DNA of 7,031 nucleotides from Deltaproteobacteria bacterium (GTDB taxonomy: Bacteria; Desulfobacterota; Deferrimicrobia; Deferrimicrobiales; Deferrimicrobiaceae): contig JAJZRM010000152.1 in assembly GCA_021802685.1 (NCBI GenBank), positions 1 through 7,031 of the forward strand. The letters are read 5' to 3'. Made by a program: the position numbers and the translations under genes. Positions 1 through 5,890 of the stretch are shown here, in pieces (within the stretch, counting starts at the first letter, position 1; each line of letters begins with the position of its first letter). The notes below the pieces were generated by a model. That model saw only the letters and a program-made list of their open reading frames with translations. It was not told the origin of the DNA and searched no databases.

Positions 1-9
1 TTCCGATCT
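1..9. other. Residual Illumina adapter sequence at contig end
   Basis: The first nine bases, TTCCGATCT, are identical to the 3' end of the standard Illumina adapter (GCTCTTCCGATCT). On the minus strand they read AGATCGGAA, the start of adapter read-through. They begin exactly where the acyl-CoA synthetase reading frame stops matching its family: after the residues FGPAVM, the family normally continues with F-G-L-G-G, and only the first T of the expected Phe codon (complement of base 10) is present before the adapter starts. I therefore treat these bases as non-genomic. A nine-base match could arise by chance, but its position at the very end and the coincident break of a conserved motif make that unlikely. 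Confidence 0.88.
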
Positions 10-1744
10 ACATCACCGCGGGACCGAACTGCGCGTCCCGCGTCACGCCGACGATCACCTCGTGCCCCGCGGGGACCATCGCGCAGACGAGCGCCCCCCC
101 GGCGCGCGCCCCGATCCGCCGTTCCGCCTCCCCGATCGAGCGGTACGCGCTTCGGACGCCGGCTTCGTCGGCCACGTCCAGGTGTACTCCCCCCGCATCG
201 CTCTTGTGCGTCACGTCCGGCGAGTTCATCTTCACCGCCACGGGGAAGCCGATCCCGCGCGCCGCCTCCACGGCCTCCTCCTCGCTTCCGGCGCGGGCGA
301 AGCGGGGCACGGGGAACCCGGCGCGCGCCAGCAGGTCCATCGAGTCGGCGGGGGAAAGCGCTTTCGCCGCGGGACCCCCCGGAGCCGCCCCGTCTTCCGC
401 TCCGCCCTCCACGGCGGGCGGGAAGCGGTCCCGCCGGAACCGGGCGTGGCAGGAAAGCGCTTTCATGGCCCGCTCGGGCGTCGGGAAGACGGCGATCTTC
501 CGTTCGTGGAACCGGACCCGCTCTTCCCGCTCCACCTCGGCGCCGCCGAGGTACGCCACCAGTTCGCAGCGGCCGGGCCGGATCACCTCGGACGCACCGG
601 GGATCGGGTCGCCGAAGATCGTCATCACCACGTCGTACTCCCCTTGCGCCGCGTCGAGCACGTTGCGGTAGCGCGCCGCGTCGGTGTCTCCCGTGAGGTC
701 GAGCGGGTTGCCGACGATGCAGTGGGAGGGCAGGCTCTCCCGCAGTTTCCCGGAAAGCCCCGGGGAGAGGGGGGCGACGCGGAAACCCGCTTCTTCCGCC
801 ACGTCGGTGGCGATGATGGCCGACCCGCCGGAACTGGTGACGATCAGGGTCCGCGGCCCGGCGGGCGGCGGAAGGTAGGCGAGGGCCTTGGAGAAGTCGT
901 ACAGCTCCTCGAGCGTCTCCGCGCGGTGCACCCCGTTCTGCCGGAAGACGGCGTCGTAGATCTCGTCCCGCCCCGCCAGCGACCGGGTGTGGGACTCCGC
1001 GGCCTTCCGGCCCCGCTCGGTCCGCCCCGCCTTGAAGACCACCACCGGCTTGGGGCAGGCGCGGACGGCGGAGAGGAATTTCGCCGCGTCCTTCACCCCC
1101 TCGATGTAGAGGGCCACCACCCGGGTATGGGGATCGTCCGCGAAGAACGAGATCAGGTCCGCCTCGTCCACGTCGGAGCGGTTCCCCATGCTCACGAAGG
1201 CGGAGAATCCCAGGTGCTCCTCCGAAGCCCAGTCGATCAGCGCGGCGCCCACCGTGCCGCTCTGCGAGACGATCGCGATCTCCCCCCGCCGCGTGATGAG
1301 CGGCCAGGAGGCGCACACGCCGTGGTACGGGTAGTTCACCCCCTGGCAGTTCGGCCCGACCACCCGGATGCCCGCCTCGGCCGCGGCCCGGGCCGCCTCC
1401 TCCTGGAGCGCCGCTCCCGCCTCCCCGGATTCCGCGAATCCGCCGGTGATCACGATCGCCGACTTCGTCCTCCGCCCGCCGAGCTCCCGCATCGCGGCGG
1501 GGACGAGCCGGGCGGGTATGATGACGACCGCCAGGTCCACGCCGTCGGGGAGTTCCGCCGCCGACTTCATGGACGGGATGCCGAGGATCGTCTCGCCTTT
1601 CGGGTTGACGGGGAGGATCTCCCCCGCGAAACCGGCGTCCCGGATGTTGCGCAGGATCTGGAACCCCATCTTGTCGGGATTGGACGACGCGCCGATGACG
1701 GCGATTCGGGCCGGGCGAAACAGGGAGGTCAGGGAATGGGCCAT
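8..1744 (-). CDS. Acyl-CoA synthetase, ADP(NDP)-forming, fused alpha-beta; C-terminus missing at contig end
   Basis: Cytosolic enzyme of the acetate--CoA ligase (ADP-forming) family, which interconverts an acyl-CoA plus ADP and phosphate with acid, CoA and ATP. Numbering from the upstream GTG at 1750: a Rossmann CoA-binding domain at about 8-135 (GASSNP at 20-25), two succinyl-CoA-ligase-like domains to about 440, a Gly/Ala/Pro-rich linker (445-463), then the start of an ATP-grasp domain (about 465 on). The phosphohistidine is H254 in ESHTRSLAG, and the second, beta-domain histidine is H515 in DVTHKSDAGGV; both are kept, arguing for an active enzyme. The visible 580 residues are well short of the roughly 700 usual for fused forms. 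I prefer the ATG at 1744, which has AGG five bases upstream, over the GTG at 1750. The terminal TAG (10-8) is formed by adapter bases, so the true gene continues beyond the window. A C-terminal acetyltransferase domain, as in Pat-type proteins, cannot be excluded. It lies 33 nt after serA and is probably co-transcribed. Substrate unknown. Confidence 0.9.
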   Translation of the reverse strand: MAHSLTSLFRPARIAVIGASSNPDKMGFQILRNIRDAGFAGEILPVNPKGETILGIPSMKSAAELPDGVDLAVVIIPARLVPAAMRELGGRRTKSAIVITGGFAESGEAGAALQEEAARAAAEAGIRVVGPNCQGVNYPYHGVCASWPLITRRGEIAIVSQSGTVGAALIDWASEEHLGFSAFVSMGNRSDVDEADLISFFADDPHTRVVALYIEGVKDAAKFLSAVRACPKPVVVFKAGRTERGRKAAESHTRSLAGRDEIYDAVFRQNGVHRAETLEELYDFSKALAYLPPPAGPRTLIVTSSGGSAIIATDVAEEAGFRVAPLSPGLSGKLRESLPSHCIVGNPLDLTGDTDAARYRNVLDAAQGEYDVVMTIFGDPIPGASEVIRPGRCELVAYLGGAEVEREERVRFHERKIAVFPTPERAMKALSCHARFRRDRFPPAVEGGAEDGAAPGGPAAKALSPADSMDLLARAGFPVPRFARAGSEEEAVEAARGIGFPVAVKMNSPDVTHKSDAGGVHLDVADEAGVRSAYRSIGEAERRIGARAGGALVCAMVPAGHEVIVGVTRDAQFGPAVM

Positions 1745-1777
1745 GGCCACCTGCCGGATTGGATTTTGCTTTCTTAC

Positions 1778-2971
1778 TCAGAAAACGACGCGCGTCCGGA
1801 TCGTGTGGGGGATCTTCGAGAGCTCCTCCACGATCGAGGGGTCGCATCCTTCCCCCACGTCGATGACCGCGTACCCGAGGCGTCCCCGGGTCTGAAGGTG
1901 CTGCCCGGCGATGTTCACGCCGTGGCGGGCGAACAGGTCGTTGATCTTCGCCATCATGCCGGGGATGTTCTCGTGGAGGTGGGCGAACCGGTGCATGCGG
2001 CGCGTCGATGAGGGTTGGAGGACCGGGAAGTTCACGCTGGACGATGTGGTTCCGGCATCCAGGTACTTGAGGATCCGCGCCGCCACGAAGACCCCGATGT
2101 TCTGTTGCGCCTCCTCCGTGGATCCGCCGATGTGGGGGGTGAGGATCACGTTGCGCAACCCCTGCAGGGGCGAGACGAACGGTTCCTTGTTGCTGCGCGG
2201 CTCTTCCGGGAACACGTCCACCGCCGCCCCCGCCACCTTCCCTTTCCGCACGTTCTTCGCGAGCGCGTCGACGTCCACCACGAAACCCCGGCTCAAGTTC
2301 AGGAAGATGACGCCGCTCTTCATCATGGCGAACTCCCGCTCGCCGATGAAGTCCCGGTTGGAGCCCCTGCCGTCGACGTGGATCGAGACGATGTCCGAGA
2401 CGCGCAGCAGCTCCTCCAGGGGGACCTTCCTGGCGTTCCCCAGCGAGAGCTTCTCGGCGATGTCGTGGTAGCACACCTGCATCCCCAGCGCCTCCGCCAG
2501 GATGGAGAGCTGCGAGCCGATGCTGCCGTACCCGATGATCCCGAGCTTCTTCCCGCGGATTTCGTGCGAGCCTTCGGCGGATTTCACCCATCCGCCCCGA
2601 TGGAGCTCGACGCTGCGGTCCTCGACGCCGCGCAGCAGCATGATCATCTCGCCGACGGCCAGTTCGACCACGCTGCGGGTGTTGCTGTACGGGGAGTTGA
2701 AGACGGCCACCCCGCGCGCGCTGCACGCTTCCATCTCGATCTGGTCGGTGCCGATGCAGAACGCACCCACGGCGAGCAGGCGCCTCGCGTGCGCCAGCAG
2801 CTCTTCCGTGATCCGGGTCTTGGACCGGATCCCGAGGACGTCGACGTCCCCGATCATCTGCGCGAGTTCCTTCCGCGGCGGGCTGGCTGCGGCCTTTTCC
2901 ACCTCGAACCCCGCGGCGGCGAACGCCGAGGCGGCATCCGGGTGGATGTTTTCCAGGAGAAGGACCTTCAT
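1778..2971 (-). CDS. serA: D-3-phosphoglycerate dehydrogenase (E. coli-type, with ACT domain)
   Basis: Oxidises 3-phosphoglycerate to 3-phosphohydroxypyruvate with NAD+, the first committed step of serine synthesis; enzymes of this type can also reduce 2-oxoglutarate. The protein has 397 residues, near the 410 of E. coli SerA. The substrate-binding domain occupies about 1-95 and 285-320, with the NAD-binding Rossmann domain between (GYGSIGSQ at 147-154). The catalytic triad is visible as R228 (SRG), E257 (DVFPEEP) and H280 (TPHIGG). A C-terminal ACT domain (about 325-397) keeps the residues that bind serine in the E. coli enzyme: H333 and N335 in HLHEN, N353 in GVNIA. Feedback inhibition by serine is therefore likely (inference). 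The ATG lies 9 nt after the pntB stop, with GAGG only 2 nt away, an unusually close Shine-Dalgarno site, so translation may depend on coupling or on a leaderless transcript. Its NADH could feed the transhydrogenase encoded upstream. Confidence 0.95.
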   Translation of the reverse strand: MKVLLLENIHPDAASAFAAAGFEVEKAAASPPRKELAQMIGDVDVLGIRSKTRITEELLAHARRLLAVGAFCIGTDQIEMEACSARGVAVFNSPYSNTRSVVELAVGEMIMLLRGVEDRSVELHRGGWVKSAEGSHEIRGKKLGIIGYGSIGSQLSILAEALGMQVCYHDIAEKLSLGNARKVPLEELLRVSDIVSIHVDGRGSNRDFIGEREFAMMKSGVIFLNLSRGFVVDVDALAKNVRKGKVAGAAVDVFPEEPRSNKEPFVSPLQGLRNVILTPHIGGSTEEAQQNIGVFVAARILKYLDAGTTSSSVNFPVLQPSSTRRMHRFAHLHENIPGMMAKINDLFARHGVNIAGQHLQTRGRLGYAVIDVGEGCDPSIVEELSKIPHTIRTRVVF

Positions 2972-2979
2972 GGCCTCGG

Positions 2980-2985
2980 ATTATA
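2980..2985 (-). promoter_or_regulatory. Perfect TATAAT box at the pntB-serA junction (possible internal -10)
   Basis: On the minus strand the junction reads GTATAATCCGAGGCC followed by the serA ATG, so an exact TATAAT sits 8 nt upstream of the start codon in very GC-rich surroundings. If used, transcription would begin almost at the ATG, giving a nearly leaderless serA message and explaining the poorly spaced Shine-Dalgarno. I see no convincing -35 element 16-18 bp further upstream. The hexamer also contains the pntB stop codon (GTA TAA), so coincidence is a real alternative. Confidence 0.25.
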
Positions 2986-4366
2986 CAGTATCCCGCCCCC
3001 CGGCGAGCTCCCGGACGATGTTTCCCACCACGGTTTTCGCGTCGCCGAAGACCATCAGCGTCCTGTCCGAGTAGTACAGTTCGTTATCGATCCCGGCGAA
3101 CCCGGGGTTCATGCTCCGCTTGATCACCAGCACCGTCCGCGCCTTGTCCACGTCGAGGATCGGCATGCCGTAGATCGGGCTGTTCCGGTCGTGCCGCGCC
3201 GCCGGATTCGTCACGTCGTTGGCGCCGATGACCAGGGCCGCGCCGGCCTGCGGGAAATCGGAGTTGACCTCCTCCATTTCCACCAGGCGGTCGTAGGGGA
3301 TGTCCGCCTCGGCGAGGAGCACATTCATGTGGCCCGGCATCCGGCCCGCCACCGGGTGGATGGCGAACTTCACGTCCACCCCCGCCTTCGTCAGCGCGTC
3401 GTACAGCTCGCGGACCTTGTGCTGGGCCTGCGCCACCGCCATGCCGTACCCCGGGACCACGATCACCCGCTCCGCCGCCAGGAGGATCCCCGCGGCATCC
3501 TCCGGCGAGGCGCTGCGGACCGCGCGCCGCTCCTGCCCGGTCCCTCCGGCCGCCTGGATCTGTCCGAACGCCCCGAACAGCACGTTGGTGAACGAGCGGT
3601 TCATCGCCCGGCACATGATCACCGAGAGGATCAGGCCGGAGGAGCCGTCGAGCGCCCCCGCGATGATCAGGAGCTGGTTGTCCAGGACGAATCCCATGGC
3701 GGCCGCGGCGAGGCCGGCGTAGGAATTGAGCAGGGAGATCACCGTCGGCATGTCCGCTCCGCCGATCGGGATGATGAGCAGGACGCCGAACGCCAGCGCG
3801 AGCGCGCCGAACACCGGGAAGAGCCAGGATGTTTCCGGCCGGAAAACGAGGGTTGCGCCCGCGGCGGCGGCAAGACCGAGCAGCGACAGGTTCAGGGAGT
3901 TCTGGAAACGGAAGGTGATGGGGCGCTGGGGGAGGATCTCCTGCAGTTTGCCGAACGCCATCAGCGATGCGGTGAAGGTGAGAAATCCCAGGAGCACCTC
4001 GAGCGCCAGCGCGGCCATGGTGAACCGGCCGATGGCCGGGGCGCGGAGGTAGTACTCGGCCGTGCCGACCAGCGCCGCGGCCAGCGCCCCGAACGCGTGG
4101 GAGAGCGCGGTCCGCTGCGGCACGGCGGTCATCGGCATCATCGCCATTGGGATGCCGATGGCGGTGCCCGCCACGAAGGCGACCGCGATCCAGCGGTAGC
4201 TCTCGATTTCCGGTTTGAGCAGCGTGCCGATGACCGCCAGCGCCATCCCGGCGGCGCCGACGATCACCCCCCGGCGCGCCGTCGGAATCGCCGAGAGCCA
4301 CTTCAGCGCCAAAATGAAGGAGCCGGCCGCCCCGATGTAGATCAAGGGGATGATGCGTTCGATCAC
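2981..4366 (-). CDS. pntB: NAD(P) transhydrogenase, subunit beta (domain II plus NADP(H)-binding domain III)
   Basis: Inner-membrane subunit of the proton-translocating transhydrogenase, which uses inward proton flow to drive hydride transfer from NADH to NADP+. Length is 461 residues, close to E. coli PntB (462). The first 260 or so residues hold about nine hydrophobic segments (near 6-24, 34-50, 58-79, 86-104, 117-138, 160-177, 181-203, 206-226, 230-252). Proton-channel residues equivalent to E. coli H91 and N222 are H90 (ALSHAFG) and N214 (LLNSYAG). The cytoplasmic domain III (about 290-461) carries PGYGMAVAQAQ (305-315), D384 in GANDVTNPAA and the NADP 2'-phosphate pair K416-R417 in KRSMNPG. 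It starts with GTG at 4366, overlapping the pntAb stop by 4 nt (GTGA), with AAGGG 6 nt upstream. The active-site residues I know of are present, so it is probably functional. Confidence 0.96.
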   Translation of the reverse strand: MIERIIPLIYIGAAGSFILALKWLSAIPTARRGVIVGAAGMALAVIGTLLKPEIESYRWIAVAFVAGTAIGIPMAMMPMTAVPQRTALSHAFGALAAALVGTAEYYLRAPAIGRFTMAALALEVLLGFLTFTASLMAFGKLQEILPQRPITFRFQNSLNLSLLGLAAAAGATLVFRPETSWLFPVFGALALAFGVLLIIPIGGADMPTVISLLNSYAGLAAAAMGFVLDNQLLIIAGALDGSSGLILSVIMCRAMNRSFTNVLFGAFGQIQAAGGTGQERRAVRSASPEDAAGILLAAERVIVVPGYGMAVAQAQHKVRELYDALTKAGVDVKFAIHPVAGRMPGHMNVLLAEADIPYDRLVEMEEVNSDFPQAGAALVIGANDVTNPAARHDRNSPIYGMPILDVDKARTVLVIKRSMNPGFAGIDNELYYSDRTLMVFGDAKTVVGNIVRELAGGRDTV

Positions 4367-4659
4367 GGCTTGCCCTTCCCGCTCTTGCGGAACATCCGCA
4401 GCATGCGGTAGGTGATGAGGTATCCGCCGACGAGGTTGATCACCGAGCAGGTGACCGCCAGGGTGCCCAGGACGGTGGACAAGGCGGACCGCTGCTCTCC
4501 GGCCACCAGGATCGAGCCGACGACCGCGATCGCCGAGATGGCGTTCGTCAGCGACATCAGCGGGGTGTGGAGCAGCGGCGATACCCGGCGGATGAGCTCC
4601 AGCCCGAGAAAGGTTGCCAGCAGGAAGACGTACAGTCCGAGCTCCAGTTCCCGGCTCAC
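4363..4659 (-). CDS. pntAb: NAD(P) transhydrogenase, small membrane subunit (alpha part 2, domain II)
   Basis: A 98-residue protein equivalent to the C-terminal membrane part of E. coli PntA, encoded separately as in Rhodospirillum-type three-subunit enzymes. It has three hydrophobic segments (about 7-21, 36-53 and 60-83) and ends in a basic tail (RMLRMFRKSGKGKP). The conserved HTPLMSLTNAISAI stretch at 31-44 is diagnostic for the family. I chose the GTG at 4659 because it gives a start at the normal place (MSRELELG), overlaps the pntAa stop by 4 nt (GTGA), and has GGGAGG 9 nt upstream. A much longer open frame extends upstream to about 5013, but that portion reads through pntAa out of frame and is Arg/Gly-rich noise. 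With pntB it should form the membrane proton channel. The overlaps on both sides imply translational coupling. Confidence 0.93.
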   Translation of the reverse strand: MSRELELGLYVFLLATFLGLELIRRVSPLLHTPLMSLTNAISAIAVVGSILVAGEQRSALSTVLGTLAVTCSVINLVGGYLITYRMLRMFRKSGKGKP

Positions 4660-5771
4660 GGGGCGGTCCCTCCCGACACCAGGGCGCCGCGCAGGATCTC
4701 GTCGTCGAGATCGATGGCGAACCGCCCGTCCTTCCAGAACGCCAGCACGAACGCTGTCAGGTTGCGGGAGTACAGGGTGCTCGCGTGCCACGGCATCTCC
4801 GCCGGGAGGTTGCGGGGGCCCAGGACCGTGACGCCGCGCTCCGTGACGGTTTCGCCCGGCCGGGTCAGCTCGCAATTCCCGCCCCCTTCGGCGGCCGCGT
4901 CCACGATCACCGACCCCGGCCTCATCCCGCGCACCATCTCCGCGGTGATCAGTTTCGGCGCGGTAACGCCGCCGATCAGCGCCGTGGTGATGACCGCGTC
5001 GGCCGAGGCGCACCGCGCGGCGAGGAGTTCCGCCTGCTTCCGGTAATATTCCGGCGAGAGTTCCTTCGCGTACCCGGACGCGTCCTGGGCGCTTTCCGTG
5101 GTCTCCACGCCCACGAATCGCGCCCCCAGGCTTTCGACCTGCTCCCGTGCCGCCGGCCGCGTGTCGGTGGCCTCCACGGCGGCGCCGAGGCGTTTCGCGG
5201 TGGCGATGGCCGAAAGACCCGCCACGCCCGCGCCGATGACGAAAACCTTCGCCGGGAACACGGTGCCGGCGGCGGTGGTGAGCATCGGAAAATATCTCGG
5301 CAAGGCGTTGGCGGCGAGGAGCGCCGCCTTGTATCCGGCGATGCTCGCCATCGAGGAGAGGGTATCCATCGGCTGCGCCCTCGTGATCCGGGGGATCCGG
5401 TCGGTGGCGAACGCCGTGATTCCGGCCGCCGCGAGTTTCGAAGCGACGTCGGGATGGCGGGTCGGCATCAACGTTCCGAGGAGCATCGCCCCCCTCCGCA
5501 TCAGGTCGACTTCATGCACGCCGAGATCGGGCCGGAAACCCGGCGGCTGCACCTTCAGAACGAAGTCGGCAACCCTCAGCAGCCCCGCCGCGTCGCTTTC
5601 GACCGCGGCGCCGGCGTCCCGGTAGGCCGGATCGGGAAAGAACGACGACTCCCCGGCACCGCTCTCCACCGCGACCGCGATCCCAGCCTTCACCAGCTTC
5701 CCGCAGGATTCGGGGACGAGGGCGACCCGCCGCTCCCCCTCCAGGACCTCCCTCGGGACGGCGATTTTCAT
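4656..5771 (-). CDS. pntAa: NAD(P) transhydrogenase, NAD(H)-binding subunit (alpha part 1, domain I)
   Basis: A 371-residue peripheral subunit that binds NADH and donates hydride to the NADP+ held by domain III of PntB. It belongs to the alanine dehydrogenase/PntA family. The N-terminus MKIAVPREVLEGERRVALVP is typical. Residues equivalent to the nicotinamide-site set of R. rubrum domain I are R128, Q133, D136 and S139 within PRITRAQPMDTLSS. The dinucleotide fold has GAGVAGLSA (180-188) and D203 in ATDTR for the adenosine ribose. An alanine dehydrogenase is excluded by the RAQ loop and by the pntAb and pntB genes directly downstream. The protein stops before any membrane segment, confirming the split alpha architecture. 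The ATG at 5771 has a good GGAGG 4 nt upstream. It is the first gene of the minus-strand operon, and transcription should start in the divergent region at its 5' side. Confidence 0.96.
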   Translation of the reverse strand: MKIAVPREVLEGERRVALVPESCGKLVKAGIAVAVESGAGESSFFPDPAYRDAGAAVESDAAGLLRVADFVLKVQPPGFRPDLGVHEVDLMRRGAMLLGTLMPTRHPDVASKLAAAGITAFATDRIPRITRAQPMDTLSSMASIAGYKAALLAANALPRYFPMLTTAAGTVFPAKVFVIGAGVAGLSAIATAKRLGAAVEATDTRPAAREQVESLGARFVGVETTESAQDASGYAKELSPEYYRKQAELLAARCASADAVITTALIGGVTAPKLITAEMVRGMRPGSVIVDAAAEGGGNCELTRPGETVTERGVTVLGPRNLPAEMPWHASTLYSRNLTAFVLAFWKDGRFAIDLDDEILRGALVSGGTAP

Positions 5772-5775
5772 GGAC

Positions 5776-5780
5776 CCTCC
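5776..5780 (-). promoter_or_regulatory. Shine-Dalgarno site of pntAa
   Basis: Minus strand reads GCGGAGGGTCC directly before the ATG. GGAGG lies 4 nt from the start codon, fixing the pntAa start at 5771. Confidence 0.75.
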
Positions 5781-5822
5781 GCTCCAAAGAGAATCGCCGG
5801 TAAGATGCCTCCGGCGCGGGCG

Positions 5823-5834
5823 CGGTTCTAACCG
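5823..5834. repeat. Short inverted repeat CGGTT-CT-AACCG, possible operator
   Basis: Perfect 5-bp arms around a 2-bp centre, located in the middle of the divergent region and about 24 bp upstream of the nudC -10-like hexamer. Its position suits a dimeric regulator acting on either transcript, but arms this short occur by chance in GC-rich DNA. I do not recognise a known operator consensus. Confidence 0.25.
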
Positions 5835-5857
5835 GATGCACGGCCTCCTTCTTTTTG

Positions 5858-5863
5858 TATACT
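5858..5863 (+). promoter_or_regulatory. Candidate -10 box for nudC
   Basis: TATACT matches the sigma-70 -10 consensus at five of six positions and lies in the most AT-rich part of the divergent region. Transcription would start near 5870 and leave a leader of about 20 nt before the nudC ATG. No good -35 hexamer is seen at the standard spacing, so this is a tentative call. Confidence 0.35.
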
Positions 5864-5877
5864 GGTCCCATCAACCC

Positions 5878-5890
5878 GGGAAGGATTCCC
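5878..5890 (+). promoter_or_regulatory. Hairpin enclosing the nudC Shine-Dalgarno
   Basis: GGGAA-GGA-TTCCC forms a 5-bp stem with a 3-nt loop that ends one base before the nudC ATG. The AAGGA ribosome site (5 nt from the ATG) lies partly in the stem and partly in the loop, so folding could reduce initiation. The stem is short, and any regulatory effect is inference. Confidence 0.3.

Larger units (their letters stand above)
5772..5890. promoter_or_regulatory. Divergent control region between the pnt operon and nudC
   Basis: This is the only non-coding stretch longer than about 35 bp in the window. It separates genes transcribed in opposite directions, so promoters for both units should lie here. 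It contains a pntAa ribosome site, a 12-bp imperfect palindrome (5823-5834), a pyrimidine/T-rich run (5846-5856), a -10-like TATACT facing nudC (5858-5863) and a short hairpin over the nudC ribosome site (5878-5890). I could not find a convincing minus-strand promoter or a recognisable Rex, NrtR or NadR operator. No terminator is visible. Confidence 0.6.

Noticed and set aside
8..10. TAG as a genuine stop giving a short or pseudogenised synthetase
   Set aside because: Two of its three bases belong to the adapter match, and the ATP-grasp domain is cut in the middle of a conserved motif.
62..2011. Plus-strand open frame (about 649 codons) opposite the synthetase and the serA end
   Set aside because: Same low-complexity Arg/Gly/His composition, antisense to well-supported genes and crossing their junction.
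2015..4411. Long plus-strand open frame (about 798 codons) opposite serA and pntB
   Set aside because: Composition is rich in Arg, Asp, His, Gly and Pro with no recognisable domain. It lies entirely antisense to two confidently identified genes and is what GC-rich codon usage produces.
4660..5013. Upstream extension of the pntAb frame
   Set aside because: Reads pntAa out of frame, is Arg/Gly-rich and unlike any PntAB N-terminus; the GTG at 4659 has a good ribosome site and the expected family start.
5846..5857. Pyrimidine/T-rich run as a rho-independent terminator
   Set aside because: No GC-rich stem lies directly before it on the plus strand, and no gene reads into it in that direction.
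5855..5890. TTG start adding 12 residues to NudC
   Set aside because: No ribosome site precedes it and it overlaps the -10-like TATACT; the ATG at 5891 has AAGGA at 5 nt.
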